Assembly (NCBI RefSeq): GCF_040412425.1
Contig: NC_089783.1
Location: 43,889,125-43,953,124, forward strand
Direction: 5' to 3'
DNA length: 64,000 bases
Origin: Macrobrachium rosenbergii
Taxonomy: Eukaryota > Arthropoda > Malacostraca > Decapoda > Palaemonidae
Shown here: in pieces, positions 1 through 11,948 of the stretch
Layout: the number at the start of each line of letters is the position of its first letter
Numbering within the stretch: the first letter of the stretch is position 1
Program-made: the position numbers and the translations under genes
Notes under the pieces: model-generated
Seen by the model: only the letters and a program-made list of their open reading frames with translations
What the model was told of the DNA's origin: nothing
Database searches by the model: none

Positions 1-180
1 GCTTCTGGCAACGATATAGGATAAGCCACCACCTGGCCATGGTTAAGGTTTCGTGGGTCGCGGCTCATACAGCATTATACCGAGACCACGGGAAGGTAGA
101 TCTGTTTTCGATGGCCTTGATTATAAGCTGTAGCGGCTGTACAGAAAACTCGATTGCGCCGAAGAAACTTCGGCGTAATT
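1..180 (+). repeat. Family A structured repeat, copy 1 (5' half outside window)
   Basis: This is the 3' half of a repeat seen five times here (also near 3131, 30311, 48446 and 62038). It starts at the segment GCTTCTGGCAACGATATAGG and ends at a self-complementary stretch, CGCCGAAG-AAA-CTTCGGCG, followed by T-rich DNA. The inner stem present in other copies (CCACCGAAA paired with TTTCGGTGG) is degraded here. No coding potential is evident; the open frame across it runs on into a TCC repeat. The 5' part, with the large hairpin, would lie upstream of base 1. Confidence 0.8.
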
Positions 181-319
181 TTAACTTGTTTGTTATTGTA
201 CCCCATGTCTCCTCCGATGTCCAGAGTTTTATCTTGTTACCCCATATCGCTGCATTACCTTTCCAGCAGATTGACAAAAACATTCGTGGCCTTAATTCAA
301 TCATCATAATACTGTATAT

Positions 320-353
320 CGCCTCCTCCTCCTCCTCCTCCTCCTCCTCCTCA
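320..353. repeat. (TCC)n microsatellite
   Basis: About ten TCC units. The run of serines in the overlapping open frame is a translation of this array. Confidence 0.85.
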
Positions 354-440
354 GATATGGATTTCGAGACTGCAAATCTGTCTGGGCATTCAGCTGCAAC
401 AAACTTATCAAATTCATCATCAAGAGCTATATTGTATTAA

Positions 441-712
441 ACCAAAGTACTTCCGCCCACTCCTTTTGTCGGGTGCTTCTTATTTCAGGTTTTTTTTTTT
501 TTTTTTTTTTTTGCGTAGCAGTGATAAGGTAGTGATATGGCTCGTGACATTCAACAGCGGTGTTTTTTTATTTTTCTTTTCATTGATATCTTAATGTTAT
601 GCGTGTATTTTTCAATATTTTCGCACGATTTCATTTCTGGCTAGTACGTCGTGCCGTTGAAAGTGGATGTCGAAAGTAGATTTCTTATCCATGAAACTTT
701 TTTTTTTTAGTG

Positions 713-715
<3 letters not shown>
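441..715. other. Unique AT-rich DNA with poly-T
   Basis: Holds a run of more than 20 T near 490-512 and otherwise unremarkable AT-rich sequence. No gene seen. Confidence 0.6.
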
Positions 716-777
<62 letters not shown>

Positions 778-926
778 TTTACTTTTTATAATGTTGCCAT
801 TTTCTACTCTTATGTTCACGTTTCTTTTCAGTAAAACTTTCAAGATTTCTCTCTCTCTCTCTCTGTTTTTTATTAATGTTATGTTGCCAATTCTTCCTTT
901 TCAAGTTCACATTTCAGTAGAACTTT

Positions 927-1001
<75 letters not shown>
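716..1001. repeat. Composite (CT)n / spacer-1 repeat block
   Basis: Three CT arrays (716-774, 849-864, 931-1001) are separated by two related spacers of about 65-75 bp. Each spacer reads roughly: T-rich start, TTGCCA, pyrimidine-rich stretch, TTCAC, then AGTAAAACTTTCAAG or a variant. The same spacer recurs at 1600-1760 and 5534-5971. This is a higher-order tandem structure rather than three independent microsatellites. Confidence 0.85.
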
Positions 1002-1002
<1 letters not shown>

Positions 1003-1532
1003 GTGCATTTTAAGAAAATGTTTTTTGTTTTTTTTTCCGCGGCTGAGATAAGTCATAAGATAACGTGATGCCAATTTCCCCTATCAAGGAAAAAGAATAA
1101 AAACCATTGTCCTCATTCCCCATGATCTTGATGTTAGTTTCGCCCAGCAAGAAATGGCGATTTGCCTCGCTGTGCTTAAGTGGAAAACGGGAAAAAAATG
1201 AAGATAAAAGTAACAAGGAAAAAAGAAGAAAAAGTTTTTGTTGAAATATTCCTCTCCTTTTTTCTTCACTGTTTTCCGAAAAGTTGAAGGAGAAGTGAGA
1301 ACGAGCGAAGGAAATGTTTAAGGGACGCACAAAGGAGAGGCCGACGGGGGCAGTTGACGATGAATTAGTGAGAGTGGAAGAGGCTGGAATTTCTCCTTAG
1401 TTTCCTTCTCTCTTTTTCGTGTCAGTTTGCGTCAGGGGACAGAAAGGAAATCAACAAAAAGGCGGTGGAAATCGAAGACTTGGGAATCTGACATTTGAGG
1501 AGAGACCACCTTAATAAGAGCAAAAGACGATG

Positions 1533-1534
<2 letters not shown>
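1002..1534. other. Unique purine-rich stretch
   Basis: Between two CT composites. A 106-codon minus-strand frame (1010-1330) has no recognisable motif and is rich in F, S and K from A/T runs. I do not support a gene. Confidence 0.5.
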
Positions 1535-1602
<68 letters not shown>

Positions 1603-1756
1603 CTTTACTTTTTATTCCGATGTTACTTTCTACTTTCATATTCTTCTTTCTCTTCATTATAACTTTGAAGATCCATTTCTCTCTCTCTCTCTCTCTCTTA
1701 ATTTTTATTACATTGCCACTTCTTACTCGTTCACCTTTCTGTTCAATAAAACTTTT

Positions 1757-1829
<73 letters not shown>
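1535..1829. repeat. Composite (CT)n / spacer-1 repeat block
   Basis: CT arrays at 1535-1599, 1678-1698 and 1761-1829 with two spacers related to those at 775-930 (TTTACTTTTTATT start, AAAACTTTTAAAA-type end). Confidence 0.85.
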
Positions 1830-1832
<3 letters not shown>

Positions 1833-2053
1833 ACTCTAACCTTTGCAAACCGTTCGTGACAGTAGGAAGAGCTCGAACGAATAAAATCCTGATGAAAAGT
1901 CTCTTGAGAGAAACAAAAGAGGAATGGAAAAGAGTCGGGGGGAAAAAAGAGCCAATGTACCCTGAGACCTCTTGACGTTTCACTTCTCTTTTACTCCGTT
2001 TTTGTTTATGCTCCCTTTTCCTCCTGTCCTCATTTATTTTCTCCGATATTTGT

Positions 2054-2056
<3 letters not shown>

Positions 2057-2110
<54 letters not shown>

Positions 2111-2163
2111 TTTGTTTATGCTGCCTTTTTCTTTCTTCTTATATTTTCTCCGTTATTTCGTCG

Positions 2164-2248
<85 letters not shown>

Positions 2249-2306
2249 TTTTTTGTTTATGCTGTCCTTTCTTTTTGTCCTCATATATTTCTCCGATATT
2301 TCCTCG

Positions 2307-2364
<58 letters not shown>

Positions 2365-2415
2365 GTTTATGCTTCATTTTATTTCTGTCCTCATATTTTC
2401 TCTGATGTTTCGTAG

Positions 2416-2483
<68 letters not shown>
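2057..2483. repeat. Composite (CT)n / spacer-2 repeat block
   Basis: Four long CT arrays (2057-2106, 2166-2244, 2309-2358, 2417-2483) alternate with spacers of about 55-65 bp of a second type: TTTTTGTTTATGCT, then a C/T-rich part with GTCCTCATAT, then TCTCCGATATTTCGTCGA. A fourth spacer-like copy precedes the first array (about 1998-2056). Unit length including CT is about 105-140 bp. Confidence 0.85.
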
Positions 2484-2487
<4 letters not shown>

Positions 2488-2914
2488 ATTTTGCACCTTC
2501 CTTTTATGTCCCAGCAGTCTTTTCATCACCATTATAAGAACCCTACCTTCCTGTCCTTCTCGCTCTCTATCTCCCTCTAACCCAAACGCAATTTTGTGCC
2601 TCTTTTATTCCCTTACCCACGACTGGCCCCATCCATTCCTTCGGTACAGAAAGTATTTCCCCCTTTCTCACCTCTTACTCATAACCCCCTCCCCTCTCTT
2701 AAGTTCTGCAGACCGAACTGAGGAAATGAACACCCTGAAGAAAGTTCCAGGGATGGAAAAAAGTCGGGGGACCACTCACTCACTCACTCTCTTTCCTCAC
2801 TTTCCTCACATTTTTGTGTAATCGGGTTTGCCAAGGGCCAGAGATCCCCTCTTTTTCTTCGGACCTTGGGTTTTGCGTGTCTCGGCGATTTAATGGTTTT
2901 TTTTCGTTAATTTT
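2484..2914. other. Unique pyrimidine-rich DNA
   Basis: C/T-rich sequence with no recognisable gene. The 75-codon frame at 2594-2821 is low-complexity and not supported. Confidence 0.5.
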
Positions 2915-3550
2915 ATGACTTGTTTTTGAAGGCGTTATACTCGTTTTTCGTTACTTGGTTTTAAAGGAGTGTCTTTTTTGTTTATTTTTTAAGTAGTTTC
3001 TTTTTTTGTTAATTTAAGAGATTTTCTTTCTGTTTTTGAAGTTTCTTGTTACTTGATTTGAAAGAAGTTTCTTTTTTGTTACTTGCTTTTAAATGAGTTT
3101 CTTTTTTAGTTATTTATTTTTAAAGGAGTTTTTTAGTTTTCTGTCCGTCCACACTTTTTCTCTCCTCCCTCAGATCTTAAAAACTACTAAGACTAGAGGG
3201 CTGCAAATTGGTATGTTGATCATCCACCCTCCAATCATCAGACATACCAAATTGCAGCCCACTATCCTCAGTAATTTTTATTTTATTTAAAGTTAAGGTT
3301 AGCCTTAATCGTGCTTCTGGCAACGATATAGGATAGGCCACCACCGGGCCATGGTTAAAGTTTCATGGGCCATGGCTCATACATCATTATACCGAAACCA
3401 CCGAAAGATAGATCTCTTTTCGGTGGCCTTGATTATGCGCCGTAGCGGCCGTACAGAAAACTCGATTGCGCCGAAGAAACTGGCGCATTATTTCCCTTTT
3501 TTTTTCTGTTTTAAGAGGAGTTTCTTTTTTTGCACTTGTTTTTAAAGGTC
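2915..3550. repeat. Degenerate ~30 bp minisatellite split by a family A insertion
   Basis: From about 2915 to 3130 a diverged unit recurs about eight times (GAGTTTCTTTTTTG, TTACTTG, TTTTAAA; 26-35 bp). The same unit resumes at about 3504-3550 (GAGTTTCTTTTTTTGCACTTG, TTTTTAAAGG). The intervening 3131-3492 is family A copy 2, so family A was inserted into an existing minisatellite. Confidence 0.65.
3131..3492 (+). mobile_element. Family A structured repeat, copy 2
   Basis: Near-complete copy. Order of parts: CTGTCCGTCC with poly-T and a CCCTCAGATCTTAAAA lead; a ~100 bp inverted repeat (3179-3280) whose arms carry GGCTGCAAATTGGTATG and its complement; a TTATTTTATTTAA linker; the GGCAACGATATAGGATAGG body; a second stem (ACCACCGAAAGATAGATCTC against TTTTCGGTGG); and a final GCGCCGAAGAAACTGGCGC-type stem. 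No ORF of its own. It interrupts a minisatellite, which supports mobility. Probably non-autonomous; class unknown. Confidence 0.75.
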
Positions 3551-3976
3551 TTCATAATCACAAAAGGAGGACTATTTGCTTCATCATCAATTGTTTGGAA
3601 ATCGTTTTCTTTCATTGTTGTGACTATCACTACTATTACAGCTACTAACACTGCTGCTAATGATAGTAATAATGTTAACTGAACACCAACAATCACATTA
3701 ACGTAGCGGTGTTACCACCACACGACACAGCAAATGAGAATAATTTGTAGAATTTTATTCAGTAGAACCAGCATCATCATGGATAATAATAATGGTAATA
3801 GTCGCAGATCAGAATGATAAATTTGCAGCACAAGTCTGTTATTGACACCAGCGATAAAAGGTATTTATGTTGACGGAACGCGATACAAATCATGTGGTGC
3901 CCAGGATGTGCAATCATCTCGGATATATGCTGATGCTGATGATAAAGATGAACGTATGCAAAACTAATTTCCCTCT

Positions 3977-3978
<2 letters not shown>
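3551..3978. other. Unique DNA
   Basis: AT-rich, with short imperfect ATAAT/TACTA runs. No gene or element recognised. Confidence 0.5.

Positions 3979-4030
<52 letters not shown>
3979..4030. repeat. (AT)n microsatellite
   Basis: Pure AT array. Confidence 0.95.
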
Positions 4031-4032
<2 letters not shown>

Positions 4033-4069
4033 CATAAATTTTTTCATAAATATGTATGTGCATATAAAA

Positions 4070-4085
4070 TGTATATGTATGTATG

Positions 4086-4167
<82 letters not shown>
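4070..4167. repeat. (ATGT)n then (AT)n compound microsatellite
   Basis: ATGT units lead directly into a long AT array. A short (GT)n lies at 4227-4250. Confidence 0.95.
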
Positions 4168-4170
<3 letters not shown>

Positions 4171-4381
4171 AAATCCTGCAGGAAAATGAGAGGCAGAAGT
4201 TCATTACCAAGCGTTTTCTCTTTGTGTGGGTGGGTGTGTGTGTGTGTGTGTGTTTTTTTTTTTGCCCAGACAATGCGTTAATAAACGTGTAAGCGCTTGG
4301 TACTGAACTTTTGCCTGTCATTTTCTCATTTTCCTGTGGGATTCGCTTATACACTGAAGTCACGTGCATCTACTGTGGTTA

Positions 4382-4387
<6 letters not shown>

Positions 4388-4464
<77 letters not shown>
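4388..4464. repeat. (AT)n microsatellite
   Basis: Pure AT array followed by short CA/TA mixtures. Confidence 0.95.
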
Positions 4465-4468
<4 letters not shown>

Positions 4469-4504
4469 CACACATATATCTGTGTGTGTGTATTTAGATA
4501 TATA

Positions 4505-5487
4505 GCAGATATTTTAGTGTTTTTTCGTTTATAGGGTGAACTCAAATATTATAATTAACTTTGACGCTTATTTCGTTATTGATCAAGAGTTTCTGGTTTT
4601 TAATGACAAGGTATTTAATACTGAATTCCAATCATGTTTGTAAATGTCAGTCTGTTTTTCATTTTGATCTATTACCTAACTTATTTATTTATCCAGACCA
4701 ACTGATTAAATATATTTTGCGTCACTTTTTTTTATCAGAAATCTATTTCATTTATAATTACTCCTCTTCTCAAAACTTGAGTAAAGAAATCTCTCTGTCA
4801 GACGCATATTGTTTCGGTTTGGTACAGCACTGCTCCACCAGGAATATAATCTATTTATACAAGGATGCAAATTTCAGTGAGAATCGTATTGGCTTTGTGT
4901 GGCAGTTTTGTGGAAAGTAAAATCCCGTGTCAAGTGTTCTTTGATTCCAGGGAGCTATCAGGAGTTACCAGTCAGAAGAGAATAAGATTCTGCTCCGTTT
5001 ATGATATAACTGTTGTTATAACCTGTAGATTTACAGACTGGTTGTGGGTTGGTGTGTGATAAGAATTGTGAATTATCCCGCCAGCAACTGTTTTGTGATA
5101 GAAATTCAAACTTAATAGATAGAAATTCAAACTTAATAGTGAATAAGTATCAGCCCAGGTTCAAGATTTTTACTCATGGTAGTTCTCGTACAAAAGTCTG
5201 TCAGTATTTTTTCACGAAGTGCTTCGGTTATTGAGATCTGGAAAAGTTCAAACAATACATGAAAAAGTTCTAGTCGAACATTTTTGTTCTCCAGGGAGGC
5301 TGTAAAGCACACAAGGTAGGATGATCGTAATCGGTGCCATTCAAGTCTGTTAAAGAATTTTATGAAAACCAGCGTTTTTTGCATCAATTAATGTCAGATA
5401 CTCATCGTTGACCTATGATGCTGCGGAATTTTTCGACATATTGGATCTCTCTTGCTGTAGTGTTTATTCTCTCTCGTTCTATCCCTG

Positions 5488-5490
<3 letters not shown>
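4505..5490. other. Unique DNA with a 21 bp tandem duplication
   Basis: AT-rich. Contains two adjacent copies of GATAGAAATTCAAACTTAAT plus A (5097-5117 and 5118-5138). The 119-codon frame at 4561-4920 has no recognisable domain, and I do not support it as a gene. Confidence 0.5.
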
Positions 5491-5535
<45 letters not shown>

Positions 5536-5597
5536 TTTATATTATATTGCCACTTCCTCATGTGTTCACATTGCTCTTCAGTAAAACTTTCAAGATC

Positions 5598-5655
<58 letters not shown>

Positions 5656-5737
5656 ATGTGTTTGCTCTTTTTGTTTACTTTTTATTGCCTCTCTTTCTCC
5701 TTTCATGTGTTCACATTTCTCTTCAATAAAACATTCA

Positions 5738-5804
<67 letters not shown>

Positions 5805-5867
5805 TTTACTTTTTATTGCCGCCAGTTTCTCCTTTCGTGTTCACATTTCTCTTCAATAAAACATTCA

Positions 5868-5907
<40 letters not shown>

Positions 5908-5967
5908 ACTGTTTAATTCCGCCACTTTCTTCTTTCGTGTTCACATTTCTCTTCAGTAAAACATTCA

Positions 5968-6038
<71 letters not shown>

Positions 6039-6106
6039 GGGAGAAAGTAAATAAACGTTGAAACTTTCGAGCACAGGCAGCTCTTCAGTAAAACATCCAA
6101 GGTCCT
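5491..6106. repeat. Composite (CT)n / spacer-1 repeat block, largest copy
   Basis: Five CT arrays (5491-5533, 5601-5651, 5741-5801, 5871-5903, 5971-6033) alternate with four spacers of 65-90 bp that end in CAGTAAAACTTTCAAGATC or CAATAAAACATTCAAGATC. A last spacer end without CT lies at about 6084-6106. The spacers are the same type as at 775-930 and 1600-1760, and closer to each other than to those copies, which suggests recent local amplification. Confidence 0.9.
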
Positions 6107-6291
6107 TTTCTTCTACCCTCCCTTCTCCCTTTGCCTCCCTCATGATCCTTCACCTTAAGGTGCCTTTTTGAATCCGAACCTTTTTTTTAAGGTCCGGTTA
6201 CGTGAAGCTAACTAGGTAGCCCACTCTTCTCTGTCTGTGCGCCTGTCTGTTTGTCTGTCTCTGTTAATAAGGTGTACTTTCTTCATAATAC

Positions 6292-6334
6292 ACACATATA
6301 TATATATATATATATGTATGTATATCTCCCTTTG

Positions 6335-6370
<36 letters not shown>

Positions 6371-6455
6371 CATTATTATCTTACGTCTATCTATCTATCT
6401 ATCTGTATATATATGTATATATATTATATATAAATATCTATATGTATATATACTA

Positions 6456-6526
<71 letters not shown>
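6292..6526. repeat. (AT)n arrays with ATCT and ATGT variants
   Basis: AT arrays at about 6295-6317, 6340-6366 and 6459-6526, with ATCT units at 6385-6405. The last array abuts the tail of a family D element. Confidence 0.9.
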
Positions 6527-6529
<3 letters not shown>

Positions 6530-6690
6530 GTATTTAGCAACAAATATAATTTAATATTCAGTATATTATATCTCGGTCAAAATTACATCCAAGGGGTGTA
6601 AGTGATTAGGCAGGATTCGAACCTTTGCCTGGTTTAGAAACAACGGTAGATTGTGACTTTGACCACTGAGCCTGCAAGAGAGCTGTAAGT
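6530..6690 (-). mobile_element. Family D tRNA-headed SINE, copy 1
   Basis: On the minus strand the head carries a pol III A-box-like GGCTCAGTGGTC (6661-6672) and an exact B-box-like AGGTTCGAATCCTG (about 6609-6623). The body follows toward lower coordinates and includes a degenerate form of the CCCGAGGTATAGTGAATTGG segment seen in copies near 19340 and 57840. The 3' tail runs into (AT)n ending at 6526. This is a tRNA-derived element, not a tRNA gene: the acceptor stem is absent. Confidence 0.7.
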
Positions 6691-6898
6691 TGATGTCGAC
6701 TCTGCTGTACATATGTCTGCCGAATTCAGGTCCTTTGCTTAAAACTGATATCAGCCCTAACACTACTCACGTTGTATTTTCATAATTCACTTATATTTTT
6801 TTCTGTTTCTTTATTGATTTCCAGTTTATCTTTTTATTGTATTTTCTGAAAACTGATCTCTTCCTTCAGGATTTCTTATTAGTCCCTTTTTTTTGTAT

Positions 6899-7052
6899 AT
6901 TCACAAATATTAAGCCTCAAATTTCGTTTAGTATCCAATTCACAATATCTCAGGAATAACTCTCACCCAAGGGAAATCAGATTTGACAATTACTGCGTCC
7001 CCGGCAGGATTTGAACCGCTGCCGGACTTACTGCCCACAAGTCCACCCGGCT
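6899..7052 (-). mobile_element. Family D tRNA-headed SINE, copy 2
   Basis: Minus-strand B-box-like GGTTCAAATCC at 7007-7017 within a tRNA-like head (about 7005-7050). The body holds the ACCCAAGGGAAAT and CTCAGGAATAACT segments shared with the copy at 57790-57970, and the TTAAGCC/ACAAATATT tail. No long AT array follows this tail. Confidence 0.7.
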
Positions 7053-7070
7053 GTAAATGGGTACTAGCAT

Positions 7071-7208
7071 CCACCCATCTGTAAAGTGGTTCCAGTATCT
7101 GTTGAGAAAAAATGGTATGGGGCTCGCAGCCAGGGGTACGGCTGCGAGCCCCATAACATTTTTTTTTTTCACCACAACTGATACTAGAACCACTTTACAG
7201 TTGGGTGG
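7071..7208. repeat. 138 bp fold-back hairpin
   Basis: Outer arms 7071-7103 and about 7172-7208 are complementary (CCACCCATCTGTAAAGTGGT against ACCACTTTACAGTTGGGTGG). Inner arms 7115-7131 and 7139-7155 are near perfect (ATGGGGCTCGCAGCC against GGCTGCGAGCCCCAT) around a loop of about 8 bp. A poly-T run on one side breaks the stem. It lies directly next to family D copy 2 and an ATGT array. Confidence 0.85.
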
Positions 7209-7224
7209 AGATATACACACACGC

Positions 7225-7225
7225 A

Positions 7226-7261
<36 letters not shown>

Positions 7262-7270
7262 TGTATGTGT
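7225..7270. repeat. (AT)n/(ATGT)n microsatellite
   Basis: Short AT run followed by about ten ATGT units. Confidence 0.95.
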
Positions 7271-7274
7271 ATAT

Positions 7275-7799
7275 AAATAACTTTTTGTGTAAAGTTTAGT
7301 CGATGAACTGCAACAAATACGTCGGATGTAGGAAAATATGGTACAGTACGATTTTTCTTTATTGTGTGTAATTAAAGGTGAAGGAAATTAACCACAAAAC
7401 TCGCAATTAATTTTGGTGTTATTTTCTCGACCTTTGATAAGGTAACAGATGAGTGTTCGTTATTTTTCCAGAATAATTAAAACAGTGTCTAATTGGCATT
7501 GCTTATTAAATTAAATGAAATGGGTTACATTTGGTCAAAAGTAAAAATCTTGCTCTAATTTTTTTTTACTAATATAGTTGGTCGGTCTCTTGACGTATGG
7601 CCTTATCTTCCTTTCGAACAGAGCATGGGAAATTTCTTCCCTTGGTTCTGTGTCAGGAGAATTTTCTTGTTCTGCATTTTTAGGAAAAATAACTCGTCAC
7701 AAAAGAGCAAACGCTGTTGATATAGTTCTGAAAATTGCTTATTGAATTTTCCTTGCGAATTCGTTCCAGATACACTTCGTGGCTTGATTTTTCTAAGTG
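7275..7799. other. Unique AT-rich DNA
   Basis: Nothing recognised. Confidence 0.5.
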
Positions 7800-8109
7800 G
7801 AATGGAATATAGAGTTTAGGCCAAAGGCCAAGCACTGGGACCTATGAGGTCATTCAGCGCTGGAAAGGAAATTGAGAGTAGGTAGGTTTGCAAGGGGTAA
7901 CAGGAGGAAAACCTCGCAGTTCCACTATGAAATAATTGTTGGGAGAAGGTTGGTAGCAATTATGGAAGAAAGATAATATGAATGGAGCTACAGTAAAAGG
8001 AATGAAAGGGGTTGCAGCTAGGGGCCGAAGGGGCGCTGCCAAGAACCTTTAGTAATGCCTACAATGCACCCTGTCAGGAGCACTGACGGCATTATCCTAC
8101 TACGGGGGA
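7800..8109 (-). mobile_element. Family B interspersed repeat, copy 1
   Basis: About 310 bp, homologous in reverse orientation to 63189-63486. Marked by GGCCAAGCACTGGGACCTAT, GAGGTCATTCAGCGCTGGAA, GAAAACCTCGCAGTTCCACT, GGGCGCTGCCAAGAACCTTT and AGTAATGCCTACA. I recognise it from memory as a repeat common in decapod genomic and 3' UTR sequence. It is non-coding and probably a SINE or other non-autonomous element. Orientation is set relative to copy 2. Confidence 0.75.
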
Positions 8110-8872
8110 TTTTTCGTAGCGTAGTTTAGTATGTGAAGATTAAATCATTTTTATGAGGTGTTTTACTTATGTGAAGCACACATTCATGCACATGCCACAT
8201 GAAGGAATACCCGCAATCTCGATAAGCTGTAAAGCCACTGTCTTTCAGCAGCCTTACGATAGCATTGTTGCCGTCCATCTGTCTGTCTTTTTCTGAGAAT
8301 GATTTTTTTACGTTGGTTAGAAAAAGTAAGACCGTATACTACTTTACATTCAAGTTGTTTTACGTTTGGTTAGAAAAATTAAATAGTATACTACTTTTGA
8401 TTAAAGGTGTTTATCACTGATTCATAATCAGTCATCAGAAATATTTTCGTTGCTGTTTATATTCCTGCTTCGGGATTTCTTGAAAGTTATTTGAAGGGTG
8501 CTGTGATAATAGTACCTTTATTTAATATTACATCGCATTCCATGGTAAAACGATTGGAAGGGCTCAACATCCTCGCTTCCAAAGCCGTGCGACGCAAAGG
8601 ACCTCTGTGAAATTCTACCACTCATGCCTTATCGGTACTTTCACTTCCACGGATCTCCACTCAGCTACCCAACTCTTAGTTCTCTTTCAAGAAGGTCCAG
8701 TTGACCCTTTCACATACTGTTCTCAATGGGGTGTTGCGAAGGACGTGTTCAGCCTTCTTTATCTTCCCTTCATTATCATCTCATTTACTTATGGAACTAA
8801 CTTAAATGCCTTTATTGTGTCAATTCTTACTGTATCTTGCCGTCTGACTCCTAATATTCTTCATAAAACCTT
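8110..8872. other. Unique DNA
   Basis: AT-rich. The 103-codon frame at 8607-8918 ends inside a fold-back arm and matches no family I know. Confidence 0.5.
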
Positions 8873-9147
<275 letters not shown>

Positions 9148-9407
9148 ATATCATCAATATCTTTTTAATTTTTGTTATTCATTACAGTCACGTATTCATC
9201 GTACACAATATGCTTCCTCTTTTACAGCACCTTATCCACCATCCCATTATGATTTTCATTGAACTGCTTCTCATTTTAGGCAAGGAGCGAGCGAATAGAG
9301 CGAACGTTATCCTCATATCTCAAAATTTAAATGGCTTACGAGGCACAGCAACCTCTCATGGGAGACTTGGAATTCCGGTTTACAGGGTTTTGATAAATGA
9401 CCCTTCG

Positions 9408-9410
<3 letters not shown>

Positions 9411-9451
<41 letters not shown>
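9411..9451. repeat. (GA)n microsatellite
   Basis: Pure GA array. Confidence 0.95.
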
Positions 9452-9457
<6 letters not shown>

Positions 9458-9656
9458 AGACTAGGTCGACGGTCCCATAACTCGGTCAGTGTAGCGGTAG
9501 CGTGAATTTCGGATTTAGCGGCGATTATGCAAATGGTTCTTTACTAGGAAGGCAAATCTTGGTTGAGAGGATGCTTATTATGGTCTTGTCAGAATATGAA
9601 TTTGTTATTGGTATGGTGTTCATTGTTGCCTTAGGTATTGTTTTTTGTGAACCAGA

Positions 9657-9670
9657 TTCTTCTTCTTCTT

Positions 9671-9731
<61 letters not shown>
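9657..9731. repeat. (TTC)n(TTA)n compound microsatellite
   Basis: About 14 TTC units switch to about 10 TTA units. Confidence 0.95.
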
Positions 9732-9779
9732 GTGTTGTTGCTGTTTTGAAAAGAACAGGTGATTGTTTTACCTTCTGTC

Positions 9780-10610
<831 letters not shown>

Positions 10611-11010
10611 GAAGAAGAAGAAGAAGCAGAAGAAGAAGAAGAAGAAGAAGAAGAAGAAGAAGAAGAAGAAGAAGCAGAAGATGAATAAGAAGAAGCAGAG
10701 GAAGAAGAAGAAGCAGAAGAAGAAGGAGAAGCAGAAGAAACAAAGGAAGAAGAAGTAGAAGAAGAAGGAGAAGCAGAAGATTAGTAAGAGAAGAAGAAGA
10801 AGAGGAAGAAGAAGTAGAAGAAGAAGAAGGAGAAGCAGAAGAAGCAGAGGGAGAAGAAGGAGAAGCAGAAGAAGAAGATTAATAAGAGAAGAAGAAGAAG
10901 TAGAAGAAGAAGAAGCAGAAGATGAATAAGAGGAGGAGAAAAAGAAGCAGAAGAAGAAGAAGAAAGAAGAAGAAGAAGAAGAAGAAGAAGAAGAAGAAGG
11001 AGGAGGAGGA
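10611..11010. repeat. (GAA)n-type trinucleotide array with GCA/GGA/GTA variants
   Basis: About 400 bp of purine-rich GAA units with GCAGAA, GTAGAA, GGAGAA and GATTAATAAGA interruptions, ending in (GGA)n. The blocks share a loose longer period, for example repeated AGCAGAAGATTAATAAGAGA-like segments near 10775, 10870 and 10915. Minus-strand L/F/S-rich frames are translations of the array. Confidence 0.9.
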
Positions 11011-11285
11011 GGAGGAGGGATCGTTTAACGGTATAGTATCCTGAAAGTGACATAATATATCCGGTGTCAAGATGGGAAGGATTTCTGGCTGAAGACAAGA
11101 AGGGTCCTTGTGAGGTGAGGAGGAGTCAAGCTGACCTCTTCCTGTTCCTTTTGCCGAGGAATGTTGCATTCCTCCTCTATCTGTGTGAATCAACCTTCAT
11201 GGGAACTTCATGGAGGAGAAAGAAGAGGACTTGAGGGTGGGTGATTCTCACTTTTAAGAATGATTGCCACGCTTAAAAAAAAAGT

Positions 11286-11670
<385 letters not shown>

Positions 11671-11877
11671 TTAGTGTTATATATAAATTATATATTTGAA
11701 ATAGTTTATACAATAAAAAGTGAAGAATGCTGATTTAATATTGATAGAAGCAGGTAAACTGCTGAATGATTTTAACCGATTTACGACAACTTTCAAAAAC
11801 TCATTAGCATATCGCGCATAGGTGCTATTTCAGTGAATTGTGGGTCACATTTGATCACATAATGTACTAGGATTTAT

Positions 11878-11878
<1 letters not shown>

Positions 11879-11942
<64 letters not shown>
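11879..11942. repeat. (GA)n microsatellite
   Basis: Pure GA array. Confidence 0.95.

Positions 11943-11948
<6 letters not shown>

Noticed and set aside
3914..4369. 151-codon minus-strand frame
   Set aside because: It reads through two (AT)n arrays and a (GT)n run; the protein is mostly YIYI and THTH repeat.
6609..6673. Possible tRNA gene on the minus strand
   Set aside because: A- and B-box-like motifs are present, but no acceptor or anticodon stem forms and the sequence continues into a SINE body.
10781..11193. Leucine/phenylalanine-rich minus frames resembling membrane proteins
   Set aside because: They are translations of the GAA/GGA trinucleotide array.
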